A stretch of 64,000 nucleotides of DNA, taken from NCBI GenBank assembly GCA_007922225.1, contig ML679961.1, positions 68,275,075 to 68,339,074 of the forward strand. The letters are read 5' to 3'. The position numbers and the translations under genes were made by a program. The DNA comes from Emydura subglobosa (Eukaryota > Chordata > Testudines > Chelidae). Positions 34,750 to 46,507 of this stretch are shown piece after piece. The stretch's first letter is position 1; each line of letters begins with the position of its first letter. The notes under the pieces are model-generated. The model made no database searches. It had not been told where the DNA came from and saw only the letters and a program-made list of their open reading frames with translations.

Positions 34750-35445
34750 GTTTCTTTGTGTATTAGGGCAAGGTTATCAGAGCACGATGTGATGTTTTGA
34801 TGGTTCCATTATATGTGACAACTATCATAGCAAAAAAAACACAAAAAGCCATCTGAAATACAAGAATACTCCTAGCAATAGTGTTATGGACCAGTGAAAA
34901 GCAGGAAAAGTCAGTTTAACTGTCTGCTGGATCATGTAATCCTAAATCATTAAGGAGACAGTATTGGGCTATGATGGCAAGAGAATTAGAGGAGTAAATC
35001 ATTCCAAATATATCTAACAAAGGATCTACTCCAAGGGTAAAAACTTTAATAAAATTACTGAATGAATGCTCTATGCTTCTTATTATATAGCCAACCTGTG
35101 AAAGAATGCAGGGTCTTCTTAATTAAGGATAAAGAAATTATCTTTGAATCATTCACTTTAACATTCAACAACAACAAACGACCTTTTGTATCTTTTGTAG
35201 GATCTGGAATCTGAGTTAATGTTTTTATTAAATAAATAGGAACACCACTTGCCCTTGGCAAAAAAAATCATTAGATCCAACCAGTTCCATCCTGTCTCTC
35301 TAAAGCGTTTGGGTTTCTGACTTGGAGAGGTGTGTCTCCTTCAAAAGGGCCATGTCTACTTTAAGGTTTTCTGAATGTGTCAAAATGTGATTTTGCATAA
35401 CAGCACCATTTATTCCTTTGAAGTTCCAAGAGAGGATTTAAAAAA
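34750..35445 (-). mobile_element. L1-clade LINE endonuclease fragment
   Basis: The minus-strand translation from 35,440 downwards reads SWNFKGINGAVMQNHILTHS, then LKVDMALLKETHLSKSET, later DTKGRLLLLNVKVNDSKIIS, and finally AIIAQYCLLNDLGLHD. This order (N..G.N....., hydrophobic-ALLQETHL, KGR...V......) is that of the apurinic-type endonuclease at the N-terminus of L1/Tx1-like ORF2. Stops and frameshifts break it. Its 5' side is bounded by an A13 run on the plus strand at about 35,440. L1-type copies are the minority here; all other LINE fragments seen are CR1-like. Confidence 0.7.
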
Positions 35446-36170
35446 AAAAAAAATTACTTATGATTAACAGGGAGTTGAAAAAATGCAATTAATTTTAAAA
35501 TGACCAAATTCATGTATTCATAGTGTCCTAACAGGGTCCTTCCAGGCTCCAATACTGTTCAATATTTTCATTAATGACTTGGATGAAGAAGTGATGAGTA
35601 TGCTTATAAAGTTTTTGAATTACACCAATATTGATAATTAATAACCTAACTAATAATTTGCCAATAATCAGTAACCAATTAATTGATAACCAGTAAGATA
35701 TTTTAATTGAGAATATATGTTTAGTTAGAGAGATTTTCTCAAATTTGGATTAGTTTAATAATACCAAAGACTCCAGATTCAAAGTGTGAGATCCACAGAA
35801 GTATTTAGATGCCTAAATCTTGGGTTTAGATAGCTAAGACCCAGCTCTGACACTACTGCAATCCACAAAACTACTGCCAAACTCTGTAGGCAACTAAACT
35901 CATTCGATGACTAAGTTTTTCAGAGAAAAAGTTTCCTAGGTACCTATCTTTCTGTGTCTAGCATGCACACTGCTGCCTCCCTATAGGTCTGGACACCTCC
36001 CTCCCACCTAAGCCCAAGAACAATTCATGAACCAGAGGAAGACACGTGTTCAACTGCCTAAATCGTGTCCGGGGCCAATTCAGTAGGCGTGCTCAGAGGT
36101 CACTTAGCAAATCAGAGCCCATTCAAAAACTGGCAGAGTAGGGGATGCTAGTCACTAGTCACCACCTTAT
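35446..36170. other. A/T-rich, LINE-like debris
   Basis: Near 35,530-35,600 the plus strand reads 'ggctccaatactgttcaatattttcattaatgacttggatgaa', which is CR1 RT sequence (LFNIFINDLDE). The rest shows no identifiable feature. Confidence 0.45.
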
Positions 36171-36300
36171 AACTTTTAGCCCAGTGGCTAGACCACTTAC
36201 CAGGGAGGAGTTCAATTCTCCACTCTCTGCTGAAGGGGGAGAAGGAGACCCCTGTTCAAATCCTACTTCTCAGGAGACTGCTCTAACCACCGAGCTATTA
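36171..36300 (+). repeat. tRNA-like repeat fragment
   Basis: cccagtggctagaccactta and later cccctgttcaaatcctactt resemble the A and B boxes of the tRNA-derived repeat also seen at 27.1 kb. It is not a functional tRNA. Confidence 0.4.
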
Positions 36301-36339
36301 ACCATCTACTCTAATAATGAATGGCTATTAGCCAGATGG

Positions 36340-36512
36340 GCAGGGATTGCTGTTTGCCAGAAGCTGGGAATGGGCGACAGAATGGTTCACTTGAAAACTA
36401 CTTGTTTTGTTCATTTCCTCTGAAGCACCTGGAATTGGCTACTGTTGGAAGACAGATACTAGGCTAGATGGACCATTGGTCTGACCCAGTATGGTCATTC
36501 TTATGTTTTTAT
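36340..36512 (+). mobile_element. CR1-type LINE 3' end
   Basis: The same 3' tail as at 3.2 kb (ggaccattggtctgacccag then tatggtcattcttatg), with the usual upstream 'cagaagctgggaatgggcgac'. Confidence 0.85.
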
Positions 36513-36539
36513 AAGCTATGGGAATGCTAATCGTGTGTC

Positions 36540-37745
36540 AATATTTTAAAAAGGGAAATGGGAAGACCTGGTAATTATAGGCGTGCCAGCCTAACATCAA
36601 TCCTAGATAAAATAATGGAACACTGATACAGGAGTCAAAGAATTAAAGGATGGCAATATAATCAATGCTAATCAACATGGGCTTATGCAAGATAGATCTT
36701 GTCAAACTAATCTAATACTTTTGATGGGATTATAAATTGGCAAAGGTAACAGTGCTGACATACTATACTTGGATTTCTATAAGGCATTTGATTTCATACC
36801 ACATGACATTTTGATTAAGAAACTAGAATACAAATTAAACATGGCACATGCTAAATACATTAAAAACTGGCTAACAGATAGGTCCCAAAATGAAATTATA
36901 AATGAGGAATCATCAATGAATGGGTTCATTTCTATTGGGTTCAGGCAGAAATCGGTTCTTGGCCCTATGTTATTTAGCATTTTTACAAATGTCTTGTATA
37001 ATGACTATATAATCATTACTGATAGAGTTTGCAGATCACAAAAAGATTGGTGGAGTGGTAAATAATGAAAAGGGCAGGTCGCTGATACAGTGTGATCTGG
37101 ATGACTTGGTAAGCTGGGCAATACCAAACAATATTCATTTCAAATGTAAAGTCATATGGTAGGGACAAAGAACGTAGGACATATTTACAGAATGGGAGAT
37201 TCTATCCTGGGAAGCAGTGACTTTTTTACTTGCAGGTCAAGGTGGACATTCAGCTGAACATGAGTTTCCAGTGCAATGCTGTGGCTAAAAGGGCTAATGA
37301 AATCCTTGGATTTATAAATAAGATAATCAAGTAGGAGTAGAGAAGACATTATCTCTATATGTATCTTTAGTATGGCCACAACTGGAATACTGTGTCCACA
37401 ATTCAAAAAAGAATTTGAAAAATTATAGACTGTTCAGAGAAGAGCAAAAAGAATTACTGGAAAACATTTCTTACAGTGATAGATTTAAGGCGCTCCATCT
37501 ATTCAATTCAACAAAAGAGAAGGTTTAAGGGATTTGGAAAAATTGACCTATGAGGAAGGTAAACTCTAAAATAGGCTTCTAAATGAGGTTGTGGAATCTC
37601 CATCCTTAGACATTTTTAAGAACAGGTTGAACAAACACCTGTCAAGGATGGTCTAGGTTTAGTTGGTCCTGCCTCAGTGCAGGGGGCTGGACTTGACTTC
37701 TTAAGGCGCCTTCCATCCCTACATTTCTGATTCTATTATCATAGT
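36540..37745 (+). mobile_element. CR1-type LINE with reverse-transcriptase fossil
   Basis: The plus strand encodes RT blocks: LDFYKAFDFIPHDILIKKLE near 36,770, NWLTDRSQNEIINEESS, and FRQKSVLGPMLFSIFTNVLY near 36,940-37,000. The block that would hold the catalytic aspartates (FADDTK in the family) is frameshifted just after 37,020. It ends near 37,740 with a short 'ttctgattctat' tail typical of CR1. This is a different subfamily from the one with the GGTCTGACCCAG tail. Confidence 0.85.
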
Positions 37746-38090
37746 CTAGAAGTACCTATATGGAGAAGAAAAATTTGATAATGGTCCCTTCAATCTAGCA
37801 GATAATGGTACATTATGACCCAATGTCTAGAAGCTGAAGCTAGACAAATTCAGACAGGAAATAAGACACACATTTTTAATAATGAGGGTAATTAACCATT
37901 AGAACAATTTAACAAGGTTTGTGATGGATTCTCCATCACTGGACAGTTTTAAATCAAAGTTGGATGTTTTTCTAAAAGATATGCTCTAATTCAAACAGGA
38001 ATTAATTCAGAGAAGTCCTATGGCCTGTGTAAAGTAAGAGGTCAGATTAGATTATCCCTTCTGACTTTTAAACTTAGTCCACGTTTTAAG
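37746..38090 (+). mobile_element. CR1-type 3' fragment
   Basis: Plus-strand landmarks: taatgagggtaattaaccat, gatggattctccatcactgg and gttggatgtttttctaaaag, the CR1 3' UTR of a third subtype. It sits directly behind the previous copy. Confidence 0.75.
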
Positions 38091-38640
38091 AAGGTTGCTG
38101 AAAAAATCAAGAGGGTGCAGAAAAGAGCCACACCAAAAAACAAAAACAAACAAATAAAAAAAAACACATTTGAGGGCTGGAGAAAATGCTTTACAGCAAG
38201 AGATTTAAAGAACTCAATCTCCTTAGCTCATCGAAAAGAAGACTGAGAAGTGTACAAGTACCTTCACAGATGGAAAATGCTGAGTACTCATGGATTCTAT
38301 AATCTAGTGGAGAAAGACATAAAAAGAACCAATGGTGGAAACTGTTGCCAGACATATTCAAGTTAGAAGTGAGGCAAAAAATTGTTAACTGTGAGGGTGA
38401 TTAATCATTGGAACAAACTACCAAAAGAAGTAGTGGATTCTCCATCTCTTTATGTCTTCAGATCAAGACTGGATGTTTTTCTGGAAGATGCACTTTAGCC
38501 AAATGCAAGTTATGCTTTAGTCAAACACAAACTGTTGGGCTCAGTACCAGGATAAGTGGGTGAAATTTAATACATCACTAGATGGTCTAATGGTCCTTTC
38601 TGGCCTTAAACTATTCAGACACACAACCCTGATAGTACTC
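38091..38640 (+). mobile_element. CR1-type fragment, C-terminus and 3' UTR
   Basis: Starts near 'aagagggtgcagaaaagagcc' (RT C-terminal region), continues 'aactcaatctccttagctca' and closes with 'tggatgtttttctggaagat' and 'ctaatggtcctttctggcct'. It repeats landmarks of the adjacent fragment, so it is a separate insertion, not its continuation. It carries an A-rich insertion near 38,130-38,165. Confidence 0.75.
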
Positions 38641-40947
38641 TTCTATGGCTGGACATTGAATAAGCGGTTGTGTTTAGAGTCCTCCTCACTGACTGGGCCC
38701 CATGTATTTTAAGCTTCTTTTGATCTGAGTAGGCTGCAAGTCTCTTCCCTTGGCCTTTGGGGCACATATCCTTTGCAAAGGGGTTCTGTCTGTTAATCCT
38801 TCATGGAAGTGGAAGCAGAGAGTCCAGTAGCCCAGCCCTTGAGGATCAGTGCTTTCAGATTCCCCAGAAGCTTAGGTATGCTCTCTCCCAGAACTCCAAC
38901 CATGAGTTCACAGTTTAACTCTTCAGGGGCATGAGACAGTGAAACAAACAGACAGATAAAGCTTTGCACAGGATTCTAAAACAAATTACTCTTTATTCAG
39001 TAGCACAAAAATATACAGATCTAGACAGAATCAACACATTGTCTCAATTTCCTCACCACTCTGGAGACTTCTTTGGGTTTACAACTGGTCAGGATCCCCC
39101 TCCTGGTGGTTTCTCTCCAGCATCATGGTATTTCTCTCTCTCTCACGTCCTCAGTCAGTGCCCTTCCACTTTCCTGCCCAAGCTTCCTCTGTTTCTCTGA
39201 GTCATCTTTAACCCCCTGCTTTGTCACCTCTATCCCTCTGTGCTACTACTGGGAATTTTCCATTCTCCATTTTCCCAACCTCCTGCAGAGAAACTTGGTT
39301 GAACTGGTTTCCCTAATCTTCAGCCCAACCATTGTTCCAAAGTGCTTCCATCTGAATAGGTGAGCCACATCACACTGGTCTAGGAGAGATGTGCTACAGT
39401 CCTGAAAGCAGATGGCAGACTCCACACTCACACTGAGGCATTTCATGATCTAATTTCATAATAATTTAATATCAACGGGAATTCATAAACTGTACATAGA
39501 TTCCCCAAATCACCAGATTCTCTTCAGAAGGGTTTAGAAGAAAATGTATGAATGTATTGTACTCTGTGAGAAACATTATATGATGAAGTACTTAGAGACA
39601 GTGGGCCAAAGTCTCTGCTGATACACAGTATCTACCAGCACTCTCAATAGCAGGATAGTGTGCCCCTTATCAGTTTGTCTACATTAGAGTTCTTACAAAC
39701 AGCCTATTAATGTGATGTAGCTAACATGTTTATAAAGGTTCATCTGGACACTCCCCAAATGCATCTTACAGGCTACAACTGTTTGCAGTTTATCCTAGGG
39801 AGCAGCCTAAGAGAGGCTTCCTTGCCCTATCCAACCCTTATATCAGCTGGATGTACCAATAGGTAGCTTTCACTAATGTTAAACTGAAGCTTTTGCTTTG
39901 CAGAACTAGGAAAACAGAGGGCATTTCAGATGATTACCCCCAGGTGCTTTATAGCTAACCAAAAGTCAATAACCCACTTGGCCTTTTTTAACTAGCTGTA
40001 CTCTTTTTTAAAAATAAACAAAAACAAGAAGTGGTCAGGAAAGAGAACAGGTCCCAGCGTGCAGTACTACATCCTGGTCTGAGCAGGTTATCCCCATTGC
40101 CTATTGGAATATATAATCTCCATGGTCTGCCCATCCATATGAAAGATGAGGTGGGGCCATAGGTAGAATCATAGGATAGAAGCAGTTACCCTTGATATTG
40201 AGTAACTTCTCTGGTCATCCCACAACCTTCTTCCATCTATTGAGACAAACCCAGTAATCTGAGAACATTAGAAGCATTGCCACATTCTAGGATCAAGCAA
40301 CAAATACTCCAGTGGGCTAGGAATTAATTCTTGCTGTCTAATAGCAAGGTCACTAGTAAATCTTCTCCCACATACAACAGTGCAGCACCTTTCCCAGCCA
40401 ACAGTAGCTCTTTGAAGAGACTATTAATATGAATACTATGCTGCACTCTACACTATTTGAAGTTTATTTACAACCATTCTTCTCATATGCTAATGAGTGA
40501 CACCAGATCTTCAAAGACGGGAGAGAATTCAGTTCTCTTGCCAGGATACTCTTGGCACACCCTGTCCCTTGAAACAGAAGTTTTCAGTGAGGGATTGCAG
40601 CCAAAGAAAGGGAATGCTGGAGAATGATGTGAAAAGAATGTCTGCAATTTTATAGGGAGAGGGACCAAGCTGCTAGTAATTCAGAGTTCTTATGTTTTAC
40701 CCAATATGTTGTTATTTCATCAAACAAACCATAAAGGTGGATGGTTAGGCACTCAAATGCCAGAAAATGCCAGGATAAAAAGGTAGCACTTTCCACCCTT
40801 GACCCTGCCCCCTTGTATTTTGATATTATTTCTTTAATTACATCAAGAATAATGCAATACGCTATGCTTTTTTCTACAACTTAAACAGGTATAACATCTC
40901 CAACTACTGTGTATTAAAATTAGTCTGTATGCCAGACAAAGACAATC
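38641..40947. other. No gene or clear repeat seen
   Basis: About 2.3 kb of presumed intron with no recognisable feature. Several 60-95-codon frames on both strands look like chance. Confidence 0.4.
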
Positions 40948-40983
40948 CTACATTTGATCTTAGCCAAAAGTCCAAGAAGCAAT
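40948..40983 (-). pseudogene. U2 snRNA 5'-end fragment
   Basis: On the minus strand the sequence reads attgcttcttggacttttgg then ctaagatcaaatgtag, matching the first 36 nucleotides of U2 snRNA at about 31-32 positions; it includes an altered branch-point-recognition region (position 35 differs less than the start). Further downstream U2 similarity is faint. It is a truncated retro-pseudogene rather than a working snRNA: no proximal or distal sequence element or Sm site was seen. Confidence 0.65.
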
Positions 40984-42015
40984 TAAAACAAAGAAAATGC
41001 AAATAATTTATTTACAACAAGACTCCTCAGCCTGCAAGATACTTCTGGAAGATGATCACATTCCCCAGTCTGAGAAACAAAACAAACAAACAAAAAAATA
41101 TAGAAATAAGAGAAATCTAAAGTCCTGGCAGGATACAGAGAGCCAAAAAAGGTGAGCAAAGTAGTGTTTCCCCATCTACTGCCTCTGCTCCACCCCTTTA
41201 CCAATTCAACTGCATCTTTCAGCCCTTCCTTTCTATCTCGTATTAATAGGCACTGTTCAAAGCAAATGGGTTCTATATTCTAATTCTTCTGGGACAAATG
41301 AGGTTAATGAGTGTGCCACAGATATACCACAATGAAATTTGTGTACAATAGAGTCCTTGAGAAATTAAATGATCTATTTTACTGTCCTAATCTCCCAGCA
41401 GCAGGTATTTCTTAGAGCTTCTGGCATGGAACTATGAAAGGCACATCCTAGGATAGGATAAAGAAAGAGAATAGATCCTTTATGAAGAAAATAGTAAGTT
41501 AAGCAAAAGGCAATGTTGCAGAACACACCCTCAAAAGGCTCCTGAATTCACTGGCATGTCTAATTTATGGCAGGGTGGATAAAAATCAATTATTTTTTTA
41601 ATAAATTTTTTTAAAAAATTGGATTCTTTTTTTTTTTTTTTAAAATCAATACTAAATTTCTCTCATTTAAAAAATAACAGTTACAATTAAAACTCATCAC
41701 AAACCTAAACCTACACTTAAAGTATCATAAAATGAATTAATGGCTCTAGTCTGTCTAGCCTAACCACCAGCTCTTGCTTTTTGAAAGTTCTGGGCTTTCA
41801 GTTTCTGTTTCCCAGCAGACTAAAGTCACATGTGCAAAGAAAGACACAGGCTGTTGTTCTGTTCTTATGTGATGGTGGAGCTGGGCCAAGCAAGGCAGAG
41901 AAGGTAATTAAGACACTGTCTTAAAGACAGAGACACAAAGGACGGAGGCAGAGTAGAAAGGAACAGTGGAGTAGACTGCTATATTCCCCCCCACTTTTGC
42001 CACAGAAAAACTGTC

Positions 42016-42222
42016 ATGGCTTCTGGGCGTAAGAGAGACCCTATCTGGGAATATTTTGAAGACATTCCTTCCCTTCCCTGGGTAAAAAAGGAAAACGTGT
42101 CAAGTGTAAGCAGTGCAAGAAGATGATGCAGGGAATAGCTGAAAGAATGAAACATCATAATGAAAACTGCTTATTGGGAGAAAATGATGTGGATGAAGAA
42201 CAATGCGGATCAACTGCTTAGT
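42016..42222 (+). pseudogene. hAT transposase BED zinc finger, frameshifted
   Basis: An ATG at 42,016 opens MASGRKRDPIWEYFEDIPS; after a one- or two-base shift near 42,080 the frame continues KGKRVKCKQCKKMMQGIAER then MKHHNENCLL to a TAG near 42,220. The C-x2-C ... H-x-x-x-x-C layout is a BED-type DNA-binding finger, which in these transposons binds element ends. The catalytic part begins about 640 bases downstream, so there was an intron or a later insertion between them. Confidence 0.75.
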
Positions 42223-42849
42223 AACTGAAATAATTCACTTTGCAATGCATAATTCTTCAAGACTCTCTCTATGCCTTTCAGTATAAGTCTGATTTAACAA
42301 GTAAATTCCCAAGCTGTTTGCTATGTTGGATGTTGCTAGAAAAAAAGTTTAGCTTAACTAATTAAACAAGCCATAAGGATTAGCTAACTAGGTTTAGAAT
42401 CTATCACCCAAGTATATGGTACAGAAAGCTGCAGTAAGAGAAATCTAGAGTTGCCAGTTGCCACTGGGTGTCATTTTCTTATTTTATATTACATAATACA
42501 TGCCCCTTATTTTGGAACATCGTGGCCACTGACCATAATGGTGATGCCATAAGTCTATTCCCTATTTTACTTCAGCATAACTCAGTTTTTCCAAGGGAAC
42601 CCCATCCTACACTTATTTTCTCAAAAAACCGAAGTGCCAGTGAGTTCTATGGGGCTTACTCCAAAATTAAGTGCACTCTAAGTGCAGTCAGTCTTAGCTT
42701 TTTTGGTCATTTGGAATCGGATCACATTCTTGCTGAAAAAAATGTAAAAGATTAACTGAATAATAATGTGAGAAGAACTGAGAAGAACGACTATTCAAAA
42801 TCATTTTTGAATTTTGTTTCAGGATTCTATTTAAACATAAGAGACTTTG

Positions 42850-44115
42850 ACTGTGAATGTCTATCTGCAACAACTTCAGAGTCATCTGTTGGTACTTTTA
42901 GCAGCACTGCTGCAACTTAATGTATTTCAGACAACAAGCAAAAGATTTCAATCATCCAGAAAAACCACCACCATGGATGGGTTTGTAGTAAGGACCAGCA
43001 AATACCAACAAGACATCATATATGAAAAGATTGCTCAGTTCATTTATGCCACAATTTCTCCTTTTCGCACTAACAATAAATACTTCATTGACATGGTGGA
43101 GTCCTTACAACCAGGCTATCCTCCACCTGGTAGAGCAGACATTGGTGGAAGGTTGGCTAGATACAGTGTCTGAAAAGGAACTTTGAACAATGTGCAAGAA
43201 ATACTGAGAGGAAATTTGCCAGTTTAAGTCTTGATGGGTGGAGCAATGTACACAATGATCCAGTAACGTGTGCCTGTGTGACAACTGAAGATGGGGTTGC
43301 ATATCTTTCAGAATCAATAGATACATTGGGAAATGCCCACACAACAGAATATTTAAAAGAAATGGCAGTGAAAACTGTAATAAACTGTGAACAAAAATTC
43401 AACTGTCATGTGCACAGTTTTGTCACAGACAATGCTGCAAATGTGGCAAAGATGAGAAAATACTTAGAAGAAGAAATGGAAGGATGCTCCTTAACAACAT
43501 ATGGTTGCAGTGCCATTTAATGCATCTTTTAGCCAAAGACTTAAGTATGTCTTCTCCAGGAATAAAAGAAAATGTTGAAGTCGCAAGATATGTCGGTAAC
43601 AACCATTTTGTTTCAGCTTACTGAAGACAGCAGTAGGATCCAAATTAATTCTCCCTCAAGATGTTGGATGGAATTCTGGGGTTGATTGTTTTGAACAATT
43701 TATTAAGAACTGGCTTATTTTCATAAAACTTTGTGAAGAAAACTGTGATAAAATAGATGGAAGTATCTCATCCAAAGTATCTAACATTGGATTGTAGAGG
43801 ATATGCTCAGTATACTGAAACCTATATTCATAGCCTTAAACAAACTTCAGAGAAATTGTTGCTGCATTGCTGATGCTGTCAAAATTTGGAAGGCACTTCA
43901 AGAGACATTGAAGAAAGAAATACCACACCAGAAAGTTAAACTGCAGGCAATTAAAAAGCGAATGGTCAAGCATTAATTCCACCTCATTTTCTTGCAAACA
44001 TTCTCGACCCCAGATATAAAGGTAGATGCCTAACTTCTAAAGAAGATGTTGCTGCCATGGCATGGGCATCTCAAAATCACTCCTCAGTTATGCCAGTCAT
44101 AATGAATTTATCAAC
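42850..44115 (+). pseudogene. hAT transposase catalytic region, degraded
   Basis: Recognisable segments in order: MDGFVVRTSKYQQDIIYEKI then AQFIYATISPFR near 42,975-43,070; SLDGWSNVHNDPVTCACVTT near 43,230 (first catalytic Asp region); HSFVTDNAANVAKMRKYLEE near 43,415 (second Asp region); LDPRYKG near 44,010; and ASQNHSSVMPVI near 44,070. Frameshifts and stops (for example near 43,170 and 43,520) divide them, and the C-terminal dimerisation domain is absent. Related proteins occur as ZBED-type and hAT transposases in vertebrates. Confidence 0.8.
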
Positions 44116-44344
44116 TGTAATGATATTCAAAGGTGGTGGGCACCTACAGCTCTCATTGATGTTGGAGGGATTTGGGGATGCTCAGTGCCTTTGAAACTCA
44201 GACCACATGAAATTGTAGATAACAAACACCTCGTGGTCAGCTATCCACCAGCCTTGATTTTGCAGAAAATGATCCAACAGACCCTGATCTAATATCCACA
44301 GAAGGCAATGGCAGCCTTTCCCTTTATTTCAATGGGTGCTGGAT

Positions 44345-45045
44345 CAGGGCTTTGATGCAGAAGAAACACATTCACACCACTAATCTTTATAAATCCATGG
44401 TATGCCCACACCTTGAATATTGCATGCAGTTCTGGGCGCCCTATCTCAAAAAAGATATATTAGAATTGGAAAGATATAGAGAAGGATAACCAAAATTATT
44501 AGGAGTCTGGAAAAGCATCCACATGGGGAGAAATTAAAAAGACTGGGACTTTTCAGCTTAGACAAGAGATGACTAAGGGGGCATATAATAGGGGTCTATA
44601 AAATCATGAATAGTGTAGAGAAAGTAAGTGTTATTTATCCTTTCACATAACACAAGAACCAGGCCTAAATTAATAGGCAGCAGGTTTCAAACAAACAAAA
44701 GGAAGTACTATCTTACACCACGCACAGTCAACCTGTAGAACTCATTGCCAGGGGATGTTGTGAAGGCCCAAACTATAACTGGATTAAAAAAAGAATTGGA
44801 TAAATTCATGGAGGATAGGTCCATCAATGGCTACAAGCCATGATGATCAGGGATGCAACTCCAGGCTCTGGGTGTCCTAAGCCTCTAACTATCAGAAGCT
44901 GGGAGTGGACAACGGGATGGATCACTTAGTAACGACCCTGTTCTGTTCATTCCCTCTGACGCATCTGGCACTGGCCACTGTCAGAAGACAGGATACTAGG
45001 CAACATGGACCACTGGTCTGACCCAGTATGGAGTTCTTTTGTTGC
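44345..45045 (+). mobile_element. CR1 LINE, C-terminus and complete 3' end
   Basis: The plus strand encodes [20 protein letters not shown] then KKDILELE near 44,390-44,470, the CR1 RT C-terminus, and ends at gaccactggtctgacccagt near 45,025. It retains the long 3' region with 'gaactcattgccaggggatgt'. Broken by stops. Confidence 0.88.
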
Positions 45046-45251
45046 GTGACATTTTTAGTGGAAAGAATCCAACATAGGAGCTCATTCCTTCTTAGGGTCC
45101 ACCAAAAGTCCAAGTCTGGGGAACCACAGGGCAAAATGAAGTTTTCTTTTTTGTAATTAATGAGAATTCAACATTGCAAAACAGTCAAGAAAATTTAGCA
45201 CCTGATGCATAGGATCTACTTGCCTACTCTTTATTACACTCATGATTGTAA

Positions 45252-45508
45252 TTCATAGATTAGAAACAAGGCCAGAAGGGACCATTGTGATAGTCTAATC
45301 TGACCTCCTGCATGACACAGGCAATAGAACTTCCTTAAATTAATTCTCCTTTCAACTAGACTAAATCTTTTAGAAAAACATCCAAACTTAATTTTAAAAT
45401 TGCCAGTGATGGAGAATCCATCACAAATGTTCCCATGGTTAATTACTCACTGTTAAAAAAGTGAGCCTTATTTCTGGTCTGAATTTGTTGTCTAGTTTCA
45501 ATTTTCAG
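45252..45508 (-). mobile_element. CR1 LINE, 3' part (left half of split copy)
   Basis: The plus strand begins attcatagattagaaacaag then gccagaagggaccattgtga, the reverse complement of a CR1 3' end. It breaks off at 45,508 (…caattttcag) and resumes at 46,508 beyond an inserted hAT-type element. Confidence 0.88.
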
Positions 45509-46507
45509 CAGGGTATACATTGATTCATATAAAAAACTTTAATAATGATTTAAATAATCAATTTTAATCTGGTTTTGCATTTGTATTTTATTTTCCTACA
45601 AAATGGTTGATTCTCATTGGTTGGTATCCAATTAAAACATGTTGATTTGTACCTAGAGATAGCCTTTACCCCAATTTGATGCTTCTTTTTGTTCACCAGA
45701 AGGACACACTATAGCTATACACATTCATACCCAATTATATAGCTTAAATTTATTCACATTCTTAAATTTTTACTTTTTTATTATGCTAGGAAATTATGAA
45801 TTACGCATTTCTTATTTTCTAGACACTGATTAATTTTTATTTGTGATTCATATCAAGCACTAGTTGAATGGAAATTCAAATTCAAATAAAAATGGACAAA
45901 ACATTTTTAAATGGTATTTTTATTAGTTAAATAAAACAAAGCTTAATGTGTTGCATATATAAGGGAAAATGTATCTAAACATGTTTTGCATTTAAAACTA
46001 AGTGATTTATTAAAACAAAGTTAGTGAACTAAACTGATTATTTCTGGTTACCATGTAATTCAAGATTTTAGAACTAATAAATCTCATTCTCTCATACCTC
46101 ATTTTAATTCATAGACTGGAAAAGGAAAATGAGTTTTCCTGCTTTTTCAATTCCCAATTGATTTCTCAATTCTGAATGAACTAGTCATTGAACTGAACTA
46201 ATTGAATACACTGAAATGAAGGAAATATTCTTTGCACTTGAAGAAGAGGCTACTGCTGTCATCAAAAGCTGGTTTAGCATTCCACAAACTCTGGTTGCAG
46301 GTGCTTAGCCAGTGACTCCTTTATAACTTTGCAAACAAACACGTACTGCTTAATAGTTTAATTAAAGTTATTTTTATAGATTTTAGTAATTGCAGGCCTT
46401 AACATAGATAGTCTTAATTTCAAGTTTTATTTAAAACAGTATTAATTTAAATAAAAAATCCAATTTAAATAAAACTTTTTAAAAATCTTAAATTTTTATT
46501 CACTCTG
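45509..46507. mobile_element. 999-bp hAT-type insertion in CR1
   Basis: The left end cagggtatacattgattc and right end aatttttattcactctg are imperfect inverted repeats of the family seen at 41,573. Target duplications are attttcag (45,501-45,508) and atttccac (46,508-46,515), matching at 6 of 8. Removing the insert rejoins the CR1 correctly (...ttttcag/ccattggatc...). The interior is strongly A/T-rich with no transposase, so it is non-autonomous. Confidence 0.8.

Larger units (their letters stand above)
41573..44115 (+). mobile_element. hAT transposon fossil with transposase
   Basis: The left end (cagggtggataaaaatcaat, 41,573) is the terminal repeat of a hAT family whose ends also flank the element at 45,509-46,507. 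Inside are a BED zinc finger near 42,016-42,222 and a catalytic-core transposase from 42,850. The right end was not found; similarity is lost near 44,115, where other repeats begin, so the copy is 3'-truncated or interrupted. Confidence 0.8.

Noticed and set aside
35428..35452. Processed pseudogene indicated by the A13 run
   Set aside because: The A-run lies on the plus strand at the 5' side of the minus-strand L1-like fragment, and no gene-derived sequence precedes it.
41573..46507. One continuous 4.9-kb hAT element from the left end at 41,573 to the right end at 46,507
   Set aside because: A second left terminus at 45,509 with a matching target duplication, and a CR1 that rejoins across 45,509-46,507, show that the right terminus belongs to a separate element.
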